Notes: a model not told the origin generated them from the sequence alone. A stretch of 64,000 nt of DNA from Tubiluchus corallicola (GCA_030141605.1 JAQGDQ010000309.1:216568-280567); one strand, 5' to 3'. Numbered from the stretch's first letter, positions 12,961-24,514 are shown. Translations and numbers: made by a program.

Positions 12961-13999
12961 AGTTTGCCTTTTATTAAGCTAACAAGCCTAGTACATCTAT
13001 TTGTCAATAATGAGTCATCATCATGTTGTATATATGGCATTTAACACCAGACTAATACCTCTTCAAGGTTTACAAAAGAAAACAAAATTGCCCTCAAATT
13101 ACATGATGAAATTACGCACCTGTAATAACTGCGCAATCAGAAGATGAATGAAAGATGCCGCCGTAATCTTTCAGGTAACATAATTATTTGAACCAAATGA
13201 TTATTAATTAAATATGAAACGCAATGATTTTGGTCATCAGGGCAAAAGTTAGTTTGCTTTATCGTACCAGGTGAGTGCCGTAAAAAGGAACTGACATTCA
13301 AAACATAGAAGGGGTAAAGGTAGGTTCACATTGATGCAAAATCGGCAATGACAATAAAGCGTTTTGCTGAAATTTAAAGTGAAACAAAAGCAATGTACCT
13401 CACTTAGCACTACACTTACTAGTTTGAAAGAACTTATTTGACTGGAAAAGATAATTCTTAATAATTTAAATTGTTCACGCCAACTGGTAAAATGTCACTG
13501 ACTCACCTTCCCAGTGTGCATCACTGACTCACCAAAACATTATTTTTAATCTTATTCACAACATAAAGTAATTTATGCCTTTACTTAGTTAGCGAAGTGT
13601 GCCCTAGGAATGCTTTGATTACTTTTCAAACTAAATGCAATGTTATCTGAACTTGTTTCAAACGATTCATTGTTAAAATGGCCGTCTAATGGTCATCGCT
13701 GGAGTTTTATCTTACAAGTTCTACACAGCGTTACTGCTAATACAAGCCTTGTATGCAATATTAAAGTTGTATGTAAGTAACAAAAATTTTAAGACCTTTT
13801 TTTTAACTTTGTGTCTTTGTGTTATTAAAGGGTTGCCTTGTGCTTTCAACAACCACACGGAAACTCATCCCAGCAAACTCATGCTGCATTTTATACACGG
13901 CAACTGTAAGCAAGTACTTACCGTTTCCGTTTTTGTGTAAACTGAAAAGAGCTAAATACGGAAATGACGAGTTTTGCTGAGATCATAGATATGTTGAAC
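12961..13999. other. Unassigned sequence
   Basis: No gene recognised between the first SINE and inverted repeat 1; tcactgactcacc occurs twice near 13500. Confidence 0.55.
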
Positions 14000-15655
14000 T
14001 TGTTCATAAGTTTAATAAGATGCGCATAAATTAACTCACAAACAAACAGACAAAGATGCAAACAGGTAAGAGAGTGGGTGATCAATGCTAGTCACTTAAC
14101 TGAAATACATTCGAATGAACAGACAAACACCCAAACGAATGCTGCAAAAATGAGTAGGAAAAATAGAAACAAGCAATAAATACAACAAACAAAATAATAA
14201 ACGAAAACAATAAACAAATTAACGATAAATAAATGTATGAAAGTGAAAGTAAACAAACAAACACACCAAAGAGATGAGCGAAAAACGAATCAACAAATGG
14301 ACAAACAAGTGAGTGGACAAAGGAAATTTCGCTAAAGGCGCAAACAGACAAATGAGCTAATGGCAAACAAACTAATGAACAAAACAGCTAATGAACTATG
14401 TAACGAACAAAAACAAGAAACGAAGAAATGAGGAAGGAAACGAAGGTGGAGGTGAGCGAATGAATGAACGAATGAACAAATGAACGAGTGAATGAAAGAA
14501 GGAACGAATGAATGAATGAACGATTGGTTGATTTATTGAATGAATAAATAAATAAATGAATGAATGAATGAATGAATGAATGAATAAATGAATGAATGAA
14601 TGAATGAATGAATGAATGAATGAATGAATGAATGAATGAATGAATGAATGAATGAATGAATGAATGAATGAATGAATGAATGATTGATGAATGAATGAAT
14701 GAATGAATGAATGAATGAATGAATGAATGAATGAATGAATGAATGAATGAATGAATGAATGAATGAATGAATGAATGAATGAATGAACGAATGAATGAAT
14801 GAATGAATGAATGAATGAATGAATGAATGAATGAATGAATGAATGAATGAATGAATGAATGAATGAATGAATGAATGAATGAATGAACGAATGAGTGAAC
14901 GAATGAACGAACGAATGAACGAACGAATGAATGAATGAATGAATGAATGAATGAATGAATGAATGAATGAATGAATGAATGAATGAATGAATGAATGAAT
15001 GAATGAATGAATGAATGAATGAATGAATGAATGAATGAATGAATGAATGAATGAATGTATGAATGAACGAACGAACGAACGAACGAACGAACGAATGAAT
15101 TGATAAATGAATGAATAAACACTTCTTACGTTCTTCAATCCCACACTGATTTCTTTCTCACATTTTTCTATCAAAAGCAACTCTTTGAAGATGCCTCTAT
15201 GTAGTACATAGTGCTGCACCCCTCCCCTTACATAAACTTACCCTAGTCCCACCTCACAGAAGACATTAATGTCACAATCAAGGCTGAAGATGATATGTGT
15301 ATTGTCATACGCTTAGTTTAACACATCGTTCCACACTCCATAATGCATTTAAGTGGTTCAAAATAAATGATTGTGGGTTAACGCGTTCAGTCAGGGGTGC
15401 TGCAATTATACGAGAATCGAAACCGAAAGTGCTTTTCGCATAGAACGCAAAATGAGCTATAGTCAATAATTGTACCACATTTATAGCCCATTGTACGCCA
15501 GCCATGGACTATTTGCTTACTAGATATCGTAATAGAGGGCAAGCTGATAACTAGGGGAGCGGCGTTCGCTCTGATAATAAACCTATCCTAAAGTTGGCCT
15601 GCAATAATCACATAATATGTCAAGCCAACAAGGGTGATTTACTAATAAAGTGGTT
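14000..15655. repeat. Left arm of large inverted repeat 1
   Basis: Its reverse complement matches 18516-20027 almost base for base outside the TGAA microsatellite; the same 92-codon and 66-codon open frames appear on opposite strands (14088-14366 and 19665-19943; 15305-15505 and 18661-18861). Most of the arm (about 14450-15105) is a TGAA/CGAA tetranucleotide array that differs in length between arms. No gene recognised. Confidence 0.9.
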
Positions 15656-15686
15656 TATATATCTATATATATAAATATAAATATAT

Positions 15687-16140
15687 ACTACGGCCAAAAC
15701 ACCGGTTCTCGCCTTATCACTGAAGTTAGGGAACGTAGAGCCTGGTTAGTCGTTGGATGGGTGACCGCCTAGGAATACTAGGTGCTGTAGGCTTGCGGGA
15801 TGCCCACTGTATCTCGACACTAGGTGGAGGAGCTGCACAAGCAGCCAACGGCTAGAGGGCGGAGGAGGTCAAGTGTCCCAACGGCCATGTGTAGAGGAGT
15901 AAACGTTCCAAGTCAGGAGTGGAGTTGACTACGGCAGCTCCTGCAGCCAACCTGGTGCCAAACGTATCGCTCCGCTTTCCTTTGGACTACACCCGGGATG
16001 AAGAGAGGGGGTTCCTGCGGTCTGGGCAACTCAGGATCTCCATACACCTTGCCCAGGCGTGCGCCCTGGAGACGTTCAAGGATCGGACTCTCTTGGCGCA
16101 CATTCCATTGTCTTCCGAGACAGAAGGATGCTAATAACAA
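15687..16140 (+). mobile_element. 5S-rRNA-derived SINE, second copy
   Basis: Same family as the copy at 12405: tacggccaaaacaccgg, gagcctggttagtcgttgg, atgggtgaccgcctaggaat, ggtgctgtaggcttgcgg, tail ttgtcttccgagacagaagg then ctaataacaa and a TA run. It has deletions relative to the first copy (about 10 bp in the head, about 90 bp in the body). It sits in the spacer of the first large inverted repeat. Confidence 0.85.
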
Positions 16141-16437
16141 TATATATATATATGGGTGTATATCTGGGAATATATATATATATAGGCAATTTGTAAGACA
16201 ACACAATTTCTGTCAACCCACTCTTTGTGACACTTGCAAGTTGCAACATTATTTGCGCTAACCAGGGCAGACTAGATTCAAGCAAAACGTAATGAGATTT
16301 TTTTAAATAAAGCTTTGAGTGTGTTTTGCAAAGTATCTGATAGTTTCAAGATTTAATTTAAAACATCTTCTCAAACATTTAAATGTTAAAAGTGTTAAAT
16401 AGCTCTATATTAAATAGATTAAATGAAGTCGTTACTA

Positions 16438-16970
16438 TCACTGTTGTTCCTGTTGTCGCTGCTACTGCTGCTGCTACTGCTACTGCTACTGCTTGCTACT
16501 GCTGCTGCTACTGCTACTGCTACTGCTACTGCCACTGCTGATACCGTTCCTACTGCAGCTGCTGTTACTGTTGCTGTTGCTACTGCTACTGCTGCTGCTA
16601 CTGCTACTGCTACTGCTGATACCGTTCCTAATGCAGCTGCTGTTACTGTTGCTGCTGCTACTGCTGCTGCTACTGCTACTGCTACTGGTATTGCTGATAC
16701 CGTTCCTACTGCAGCTGCTGTTACTGTTGCTGCTGCTACTGCTGCTGCTACTGCTACTGGTACTGCTGATACCGTTCCTACTGCAGCTGCTGTTACTGTT
16801 GCTGCTGCTACTGCTGCTGCTACTGCTACTGGTACTGCTGATACCGTTCCTACTGCAGCTGCTGTTACTGTTGCTTCTGCTCCTGCTGCTGCTACTGCTA
16901 CTGTTCCTACTGGCCGGCCTACTGTTACTGCTATTGGCTCTACTACAATGACTACAACAACTAACTAACT
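16438..16970 (+). repeat. CTG/TAC compound repeat with 72-78-bp higher-order unit
   Basis: Five copies of gataccgttcctactgcagc followed by tgctgttactgttgctgc, at about 16540, 16618, 16696, 16768 and 16840. One plus frame (16423-16968) would give a 181-aa Ala/Thr/Val protein beginning MKSLLSLLFLLSLLLLL, signal-peptide-like. A second frame is also open as poly-Leu, which argues that openness comes from the triplet repeat. Confidence 0.85.
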
Positions 16971-17449
16971 AAACTAACCCTAGCGATACGGACACAACTA
17001 AAGTTATTTGCCCATTTCCATCTAACCGATAAAAAGACTAGAAAAGGTTACATTCACTTTTGTGTAGCCTACGCAAAATGTTTCTGTGGAATATAAGGTC
17101 ATATTTTTCAATCAAAGATCGTGCGTTTAATTATTAAAATCATGATGTGTTATCAAAACTTTTAGCTTTTGCTTCAAAGGTTACCCTAAGCCACAAGGAC
17201 AAATAATCAAAAGCCTCTTAAATTATTTCCCCACTCACCTAATTAATCGCCAAAATTCGTCGAAATTGAGGATACGATTTAGCAAATACCAAAAGCTGCA
17301 CATTAAAGATTCGGCGAGCGAAAAATTCCTAATTTGACATGATTTTGTCTGACGTGTGATTTAATAAACGAAAATTCGCTGCGTAGTGGAAAAAAGTCAA
17401 CATTAATCAGAAATCTCGAACAAACTATTGAAAAACCTCACGTAATCAT
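16971..17449. other. Unassigned sequence
   Basis: AT-rich, no gene. 16141-16437 and 17842-18159, the other gaps in this spacer, are also unrecognised. Confidence 0.55.
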
Positions 17450-17600
17450 CCTTTGATCACTGTCGTCATCGCCGTCTCTGCCGCCGTCGTCGTCGTCATC
17501 ATTATCTTCATCATCGTCATCCTTGTCGTCATCATCTTCTTCGTCATCACCATTATCCTCACCTTCAAATTCAATATCATCATCGCCATTATTATTATCA
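17450..17600. repeat. ATC/GTC trinucleotide-rich region
   Basis: Imperfect catcgtcatc words; continues after the hAT MITE at 17834-17862, showing the MITE inserted into it. Confidence 0.85.
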
Positions 17601-17601
17601 C

Positions 17602-17833
17602 CAGGGCCTATTTCAAGGGGGGAAGTGGGGATACTTCCCCGGGGCCTCACTCTCCAGGGGGGCCTCGCGCAGAGGTAACATTATTTTTTTGCTTTATCCG
17701 AACATACTGTATAACTGCATATTTTCTCTTCGAAAATGCTTCTCCGACGTTCTAAGCAGTTCAAAAATTCGTCCCCGAGGAGGCCTCACACACCCTACTT
17801 CCCCGGGCCTCGCTTAGGCTGAAATAGGCCCTG
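17602..17833 (+). mobile_element. hAT-type MITE (232 bp) with perfect 8-bp TSD
   Basis: Ends CAGGGCCTATTTCA / TGAAATAGGCCCTG; exact direct repeat ATTATCAC at 17594-17601 and 17834-17841. Interior contains ggggcctc / gaggcctc blocks. It lies inside a degenerate ATC microsatellite, which explains the flanking ATTATCA. Confidence 0.85.
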
Positions 17834-18159
17834 ATTATCACCATCATCATCATCAGTATCGTAGATTGTCAATGTATGTTGTGCATAGCACGTAGCGCTA
17901 CCTGTCACCAAAATAGGGCATATTTAAGAAGTCAAATTTTCGTTCACATCTACAATTATACTGCGCACAAACAATTTATTTAATTTAACCTTCGCATTAT
18001 CCGTTCCATTGATAACTTAACTGCCGCTCTGACCCAATTGTTTTGTACTGTTTATTAAGAAGTCCATAAGACTTTTATTGCACCTAACAATAGCAATAGC
18101 TAGGTTACTACAACCAGAGATAAGGGACAATGATTTAACATTGCGAATGAAAGGTAAAC

Positions 18160-18408
18160 TAAGAAACATGACAGTCGTGCGATACGGAAATGGAAGAAAA
18201 AGAAAGAAAGAAAAAAGGAGATATATTTAAATGAGGAGAACGAGAACGAAAAGAGGAGAGTTCAAGCAGTGGCGAAAAAATGGAAAGAGAGACTAGAGAA
18301 AACGTGTAGAGAGAAGAAGGGAAAAGGAGAGGAACAAATAGAACGGTGAAGAGAAAAGAAAAGGAGGTAAGAGGAAATGAGAAAGATAGAGAAATGAGAG
18401 ATTGAGTG
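18160..18408. repeat. Purine-rich (GA) tract
   Basis: Nearly all A/G on the plus strand (gaaaaagaaagaaag, gagaaaagaaaaggagg). No periodic unit. Confidence 0.8.
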
Positions 18409-18441
18409 AGAACCGGTGTTTTCAACGTGATTTGGCCGTAG
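18409..18441 (-). mobile_element. 5S-SINE head fragment (33 bp)
   Basis: Reverse complement reads actacggccaaatcacgttg then aaaacaccggttctc, the first 33 bases of the SINE family, next to a TA run just as at 15687. It is probably cut at an inversion breakpoint. Confidence 0.6.
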
Positions 18442-18515
18442 TATATATATATTTAACTATTTAAATTAACATGAAATGATATATCATTCTCATTTGTGAC
18501 AAACGCTCTGTTGTA

Positions 18516-20027
18516 AAACCACTTTATTAGTAAATCTCCCTTGTTGGCTTGACATATTATGTGATTATTGCAGGCCAACTTTAGAATAGGTTTATTATCA
18601 GAGCGAACGCCGCTCCCCTAGTTATCAGCCTTATTACAATATCTAGTAAGCAAATAGTCCATGGCTGGCGTACAATGGGCTATAAATGTGGTACAATTAT
18701 TGACTATAGCTCATTTTGCGTTCTATGCGAAAAGCACTTTCGGTTTCGATTCTCGTATAATTGCAGCACCCCTGACTGAACGCGTTAACCCACAATCATT
18801 TATTTTGAACCACTTAAATGCATTATGGAGTGTGGAACGATGTGTTAAACTAAGCGTATGACAATACACATATCATCTTCAGCCTTGATTGTGACATTAA
18901 TGTCTTCTGTGAGGTGGGACTAGGGTAAGTTTATGTAAGGGGAGGGGTGCAGCACTATGTACTACATAGAGGCATCTTCAAAGAGTTGCTTTTGATAGAA
19001 AAATGTGAGAAAGAAATCAGTGTGGGATTGAAGAACGTAAGAAGTGTTTATTCATTCATTTATCAATTCATTCGTTCGTTCGTTCGTTCGTTCGTTCGTT
19101 CGTTCGTTCGTTCGTTCATTCATTCATTCATTCATTCATTCATTCATTCATACATTCATTCATTCATTCATTCATTCATTCATTCATTCATTCATTCATT
19201 CATTCATTCATTCATTCGTTCGTTCATTCATTCACTCATTCGTTCATTCATTCATTCATTCATTCATTCATTCATTCATTCTTTCATTCATTCATTCATT
19301 CATTCATTCATTCATTCATTCGTTCATTCATTCATTCGTTCATTCGTTCACTCATTCACTCGTTCGTTCATTCATTCATTCATTCGTTCATTCATTCATT
19401 CATTCATTCATTCATTCATTCATTCAATCAGTCATTCAATAAATCATTCATTCATTCATTCATTCATTCATTCATTTATTTATTTATTCATTCAATAAAT
19501 CAACCAATCGTTCATTCATTCATTCGTTCCTTCTTTCATTCACTCGTTCATTTGTTCATTCGTTCATTCATTCGCTCACCTCCACCTTCGTTTCCTTCCT
19601 CATTTCTTCGTTTCTTGTTTTTGTTCGTTACATAGTTCATTAGCTGTTTTGTTCATTAGTTTGTTTGCCATTAGCTCATTTGTCTGTTTGCGCCTTTAGC
19701 GAAATTTCCTTTGTCCACTCACTTGTTTGTCCATTTGTTGATTCGTTTTTCGCTCATCTCTTTGGTGTGTTTGTTTGTTTACTTTCACTTTCATACATTT
19801 ATTTATCGTTAATTTGTTTATTGTTTTCGTTTATTATTTTGTTTGTTGTATTTATTGCTTGTTTCTATTTTTCCTACTCATTTTTGCAGCATTCGTTTGG
19901 GTGTTTGTCTGTTCATTCGAATGTATTTCAGTTAAGTGACTAGCATTGATCACCCACTCTCTTACCTGTTTGCATCTTTGTCTGTTTGTTTGTGAGTTAA
20001 TTTATGCATCATTAAACTTATGAACAA
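18516..20027. repeat. Right arm of large inverted repeat 1
   Basis: Inverted counterpart of 14000-15655; spacer 15656-18515. Its tetranucleotide array (TTCA/TTCG, about 19066-19565) is shorter than the left one. Directly after the arm, 20021-20099 repeats 19577-19660 in inverse orientation, a second small fold-back. Confidence 0.9.
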
Positions 20028-20099
20028 AACAGCTAATGAACTATGTAACGAACAAAAACAAGAAACGAAGAAAGAAATGAAGAAACGAAGGTGGAGGTA

Positions 20100-20429
20100 G
20101 TTTTAACTCAACGAAGCTAATGTCCTAAACACGTACGCACCTAACGAAATGTTTGGATAATTAATAGTTAACTTGCTTTTTTATATTGAATTTTTTAAAT
20201 GGCTTGGGTTCATCTGACTGTTGAGCCTAAGGCACACTTCAGCACAAATTAGTTCTTGAAGTTTATAGCAGGAAAACTGACATTAGAGAAATGCTGGCTT
20301 TCATAGCCAATTTTGAATTATTTATTTAATTGCTTTATTATGGTTCAGGGCTTATAATTAACAGCTCTTGAGATAACAGAATTTGTCTCTTCCTCTGATT
20401 TGTCCTCCTTAAATACTACTCTGGACAGA
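20100..20429. other. Unassigned sequence
   Basis: No feature seen. Confidence 0.55.
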
Positions 20430-20660
20430 TGCCATGACCCACCTACACACTGGTGATTGGTTATTGTCTTGTAAACACGGGCGGATCACGTGCATAGACC
20501 TTGATAGGCAGTATACTGAATCACGCGCTCAACTCTGCAGGCTCTTGATTGGTTGTTGGCGTAGTTGTTTTCACATCCGGGTCCTTCTCATGAAAACTTC
20601 CGTTGATGCACGTGTGTTTACATCACCGTTAAAGCGTAGTGTAATTATTGTCATCTATTA
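20430..20660 (+). promoter_or_regulatory. Possible promoter-like segment
   Basis: Within 230 bp: two attggtt (inverted CCAAT) motifs at 20455 and 20549, and two E-box cores cacgtg at 20488 and 20610. More GC than surroundings. No TATA box. The nearest downstream coding exons are dipeptidase C-terminal exons, which would not normally have a promoter here, so this is only a suggestion. Confidence 0.25.
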
Positions 20661-20767
20661 GTTTAATTTAATGTTTTTAATATAGGCACCGCATACCTAT
20701 GCCACGTTAACACTCATAAAGCTTAGTTGATGTTTTAGTTAATTAATCAAGCGCATTTAATTAACAG

Positions 20768-20903
20768 TGTACCAGAAGGATTAGAAGATGTTTCCACATA
20801 TCCTGACCTGTTCGCAGAATTATCTGAAAGAGGATGGAGCGATGAAGACCTCGGAAAACTAGCCGGAGAAAACTTAATCCGAGTTCTAGAAGCAGCTGAA
20901 GCG
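20768..20903 (+). CDS. DPEP: Dipeptidase penultimate exon
   Basis: Acceptor aattaacag ends at 20767; donor gtgagt at 20904; 136 nt, entering with one spare base and giving 45 codons. The [15 protein letters not shown] pattern is nearly identical to vertebrate DPEP1. Confidence 0.9.
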
Positions 20904-22429
20904 GTGAGTGTAAACTACTTTGAGATTTCACACTAAGATATTAGAGGATCTCGAAGATTTCAGCATATGAAGAGCACACGTATTGCTGTTTGCCAGGAGG
21001 CAATTCTTAACACATTTAACAATAAGAACTCCATGCAGTGTCGAGCAGATGTTCAACATTTAGAACGGTATATTATTTCGAATTATACTAATTTAAGAAT
21101 TGTTCATTTAATCACAAAAGTATAACTGCAAATAATATACCGTTCTAAATGTTAAACATCTGCTTGACACTGCATGGAGTTCTTATCGTTAAATGTGTTA
21201 AGAATTGCCTCCTGGCAAACAGCAATACGGGTGCTCTTCATATGCTGAAATCTTCGAGAACCTTTAGATATCTTCGTGAAAGAATCTGCAACGTGTGGTT
21301 GTCATTTTAAAAGTGACTGACCTGCTAATCTTTGAGGACAAAACCAAGTTATTAAGCATGCCGCGTTCGTTTTACTGTTATCACTTAAATTCAAAAAATA
21401 CAACAACGAAATTTGCAAAAAAGTCATAAAATTAATTTATCCTGCCGCTGTATAGAAAAATGTTCAGGCTCTGTGATTGCTGCCATTCACTTGAAAATTA
21501 TGACGTAACTGGTGGACATCCTGACTTTTCGTAAACATGTCGTGATTTTCCGAAAATGTACACTACTTAAAATAATACAAACTGCTACAGCTTACCTAAC
21601 GTGCATGCAAAATTAGCTATGCATTTTTGGAAAAACTTACCATATTTTTGACAGTCTGTTCTTCTCCAGTCAGCAAATGACGTCACTGCTCAAAGACTGC
21701 GCGTTCAAAGTGATCGTGACTTTAAAGTAGTTTTACTAAATCCTTCTAACGTTTTTCGTGAACATTGAACTGGACCTAACTTCCTAGAAGGCTTGACTTT
21801 TCCTATAAAAATATACACTTAAGAATGATCCTATAGTATTTTGATGAAGATGAAAAATAGTAATTTTAAAGCACTAGTAGTAACAGATAAGAACTACTAG
21901 GGATAATTTCAAATCCTGAAATTTAGGATACATGAGAGATTGGTAGATGCACGTATTATGGAAATTGTAAAGTACTCTACGTGTATTTACATTATTTCAT
22001 ATACAATTTAAAAATTACTATTGAGTGTTTGAAAATAAATTGACGTTAGGCTGAAAAGCCAAAATGGATAGATTTTAACCTACAAAAAGGGAGCAGGGGC
22101 ACCATGTAGCTTCGTGCTTTTTACACTGTACTGTACGAGACATCTGTGCATTTGTACAATTGATTTAGATTGCCTAAAATAGGACAGTCTAACAAAAATA
22201 AAAAACTCAGGTCTAAAGTCAAAACACGCTACAAATATTGTTTCAAACTCTTATTTAGGTACGAGACAACCTTCAAGGAGTGAAGCCTTGGGAAGGAGAC
22301 AGGCCAGACGGTGCAGATCCAGAGCTATGTCCTGCAGCTACACCATGCCCTGATTCCGGATTGAAAACAGCAATCAGCTTCGGGCAATGTTTAGCTGTTC
22401 TGCTGTTAGCTCACTTACTATTTCGTTAA
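20768..22429 (+). CDS. DPEP: Membrane (renal-type) dipeptidase, last two coding exons
   Basis: Two exons, 20768-20903 and 22259-22429, join in frame. The first encodes [40 protein letters not shown] and EAAEA, the C-terminal signature of zinc metallo-dipeptidases of the DPEP1/2/3 family (M19), which hydrolyse Xaa-Xaa and cystinyl dipeptides such as Cys-Gly and leukotriene D4. The second encodes [14 protein letters not shown], a Cys-containing linker ([13 protein letters not shown]), then a hydrophobic tail ([13 protein letters not shown]) before TAA at 22427, typical of a GPI-anchor signal. Catalytic exons (zinc ligands) are not seen in the 20.7 kb upstream, so they lie outside the window, or this is a detached terminal fragment. 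AATAAA occurs at 22630. Confidence 0.85.
20935..21274. mobile_element. Fold-back element in dipeptidase intron
   Basis: Two nearly identical inverted arms of about 140 bp (aagatat..gatctcgaagatttcagc to tagaacggtatattatt, and its reverse complement) around a loop of about 50 bp. Ends gagtgtt-like symmetry is absent; outermost matching bases are aagatat / atatctt. Half of the same element occurs at 58805-59005 and, inverted, at 62700-62890. No coding capacity. Confidence 0.8.
22259..22429 (+). CDS. DPEP: Dipeptidase last exon with GPI-signal tail
   Basis: Acceptor ttatttag ends at 22258; 56 codons and TAA. The C-terminal hydrophobic stretch after a small-residue, Ser/Gly region fits a GPI transamidase signal. 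No basic cytoplasmic tail follows, apart from the final Arg. Confidence 0.85.
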   Translation, partial: VRDNLQGVKPWEGDRPDGADPELCPAATPCPDSGLKTAISFGQCLAVLLLAHLLFR

Positions 22430-22639
22430 ATAGATTTTTTTCACATAAAAAGTAGAATTGTTTTGGAAATTACAGTAGCTCCAAACCAGACTAATTGTTA
22501 TGACAAATTGTAAACATCTGTTTATTTTAATTCGTGTACTGCACAATGTTTCGCCAAGCCACAAAAGTTTGGTATGATTAAGGGCAGTAAAAAAATTAAA
22601 ATACGACAACCAATGCATTTTAGATAAAAAATAAATAAA

Positions 22640-23349
22640 ACTGTTTTTAGTTTAGACGATCAAGATTTCTGGAAATAAGCTTATTGTATGATATTCTAAT
22701 ATGATACGTGTAGTGTTAAAAGTTTTTTAGAAATATTATTACTGCCATCTTTAGTTAGTACGGTAGTTGGCTTCCGTCGCACGCCTCCGTCCTGCTGCGC
22801 TAATGTACGTAATACTGTGGCGACAATAAGCTAGCCACGTACTCTAGTCGAAATAATACATTTTATAACAATGTTTGACTGAACGGCAAAGGTTCTTTAT
22901 GGCCGGATTATTTGATTGAACGACAATACTCGTTTACTGTGTTTGGTTAATGATGACTAGTCAAGAAAGAAAAAATTGTTTTCGATCTACATTCAAAAAA
23001 GTTTGACCCCGTGGTAAGATGAACGGCTGAGCTGTCCTCTTCTTGCGTCTGTTCAAGAAGACGACAGTATAGCAGAGTTGAAAAACTGAACTTTATATTA
23101 TTGTAGTTCAGATACTATTTCGGTAAAGCAAAAATTCTTCGCTTGAATATATAATTATGTTTTGAAATTAGCTCCAAAGCGGACCAACTATTATAAACAT
23201 TTCTATCTACAGTATTTAAATTCATGTATAACGTTGTACTAAGAGTATGGTATCATCAAAGGTTGTAAAATTAGAATACCGTAACCATTTATCACGGCTT
23301 TGATAAAAAATAATTTTTTTAAAATTTATATAGTGCTTTCTTATAAAAT
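22640..23349. other. Unassigned sequence 3' of dipeptidase
   Basis: After the probable poly(A) signal at 22630. Segments 22431-22620 and 23160-23290 are weakly similar to each other (gctccaa.cc.gac.aa.t.ttat, ttcgtgta..gca, gtatgat.a..gg.agtaaaa..a), an old duplication of the 3'UTR region. Confidence 0.5.
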
Positions 23350-24110
23350 CAAACTGAGTTCATAGAATATATTGTTGGTGTTTATGTATGAATTAGTTTG
23401 TTCATATAGTAGTTTTTTTCAGAATTTTTCCAAAACAATCAACAACGGAAACAGGTTAGTAATTAGTAGGGTCAGTATTGATGTTTTTCTGAACGGCTTT
23501 TTCTTAGCTAGTTTCCAGATACTGGAGAATTTATTGCGCGTAGTCATTTGGTTTGTAGTATAAGCAATAATAGGTGCTAATGTATTGGTGGTGTTCTTTA
23601 ATGTCTTCATTAGTTCTTAATGTCTAGTTCAATTAGGATTTTAATTTTTTCATATGTGGTAATGGTCGATAGCGAAAAACTTGTGTTAGTATGTAATTTC
23701 GTTTTTAATTTTGAAATCATGTTATTATAGTTACTGTTCAGGTTAGATGACCAGCAAAAATTTCCCAATTATTAACGAAAGTAGCATTAAGGGCATTTGC
23801 AATATCTTCAGCTTTCTTTATAACTTTGTTATCTGATTCGTGGGTTTGCTTGCTTTTATACCTGTTAATATATATACATTATTGATTATTTGCCATTTGT
23901 CTTTAGAAGAAGTTGCATTATTACACAGTTACTCTCTCTATATATATATTTGTTTTTTTTTTCTAAAGAATTGTTGAGAGTGTTAAAAGCTGGTAGATTT
24001 GGTAGTTGTTCATAATTTATCTAGGTTTTGTTTTACTGTTCTTAGTGCATCTAATTCTGGAGCAATTAAGGACTTTTGGTATTTAGCTTACGTTCAGGTT
24101 TAGTAAACAT
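23350..24110 (-). pseudogene. Decayed non-LTR retrotransposon fragment (RT start region)
   Basis: Minus-strand translation in changing frames gives KKAEDIANALNATFVNN, then FSSIWKLAKKKPF.K.SILTL and LFPLLIVLEKF. These resemble the linker and first RT motifs of LINE ORF2 (eIAn.FN.yF...; FP..WK.AkV.P..K; sKilEKf). Stops and shifts are frequent. This is a weak but patterned match. It sits just 3' of the ankyrin/cGAS-like pseudogene, on the same strand. Confidence 0.5.
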
Positions 24111-24124
24111 TTTCGTACGTTTAT

Positions 24125-24514
24125 TAGGGGTGAGCATTCTCTACCAGAAAGCGAAAGCGAATTCGAATCGAACCGAATTTGTGACATTCGAATCGAACCG
24201 AACTTCAGTGTTTCGAATTCGAATTGAGATTGAAAGGTTTTCAAACAAGTTTTCGAACCACCAGCAAAAATTAGTCTTACAAAGATCAAGCATATCACTA
24301 GATTTTGTTCTGCAATAAAAGTAATTTCTTTAAAATTGTGTGCAGAAATCACAGCTAAATTATGCTAATTGCATGATGTTTCAATCGTTTTAGTGATAAA
24401 CAACATGTGTGATTGAAGTGCTGAATTATTCGAATCTATAGTTTTGGATTCGAATCGAGTTCGAACTAAAAAAACTCGTTCGAATCGAATTCTAGCGTTC
24501 GATGCTCACCCCTA
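24125..24514 (+). mobile_element. hAT-type MITE with subterminal attcgaatcg repeats
   Basis: Terminal inverted repeats TAGGGGTGAGCAT; flanks acgtttat (24117-24124) and atgtttat (24515-24522), a TSD with one mismatch. Both ends carry clusters of attcgaatcg/cgaaccga-like 10-mers, the kind of subterminal array bound by hAT transposases. It ends about 70 bp from the truncated end of the ankyrin/cGAS-like pseudogene. Confidence 0.85.

Noticed and set aside
14388-15219. Long FIHS/IHSF open frames (up to 244 codons) and their mirror at 18947-19498
   Set aside because: TGAA tetranucleotide array (12-bp period, no stops on one strand); also differs in length between palindrome arms.
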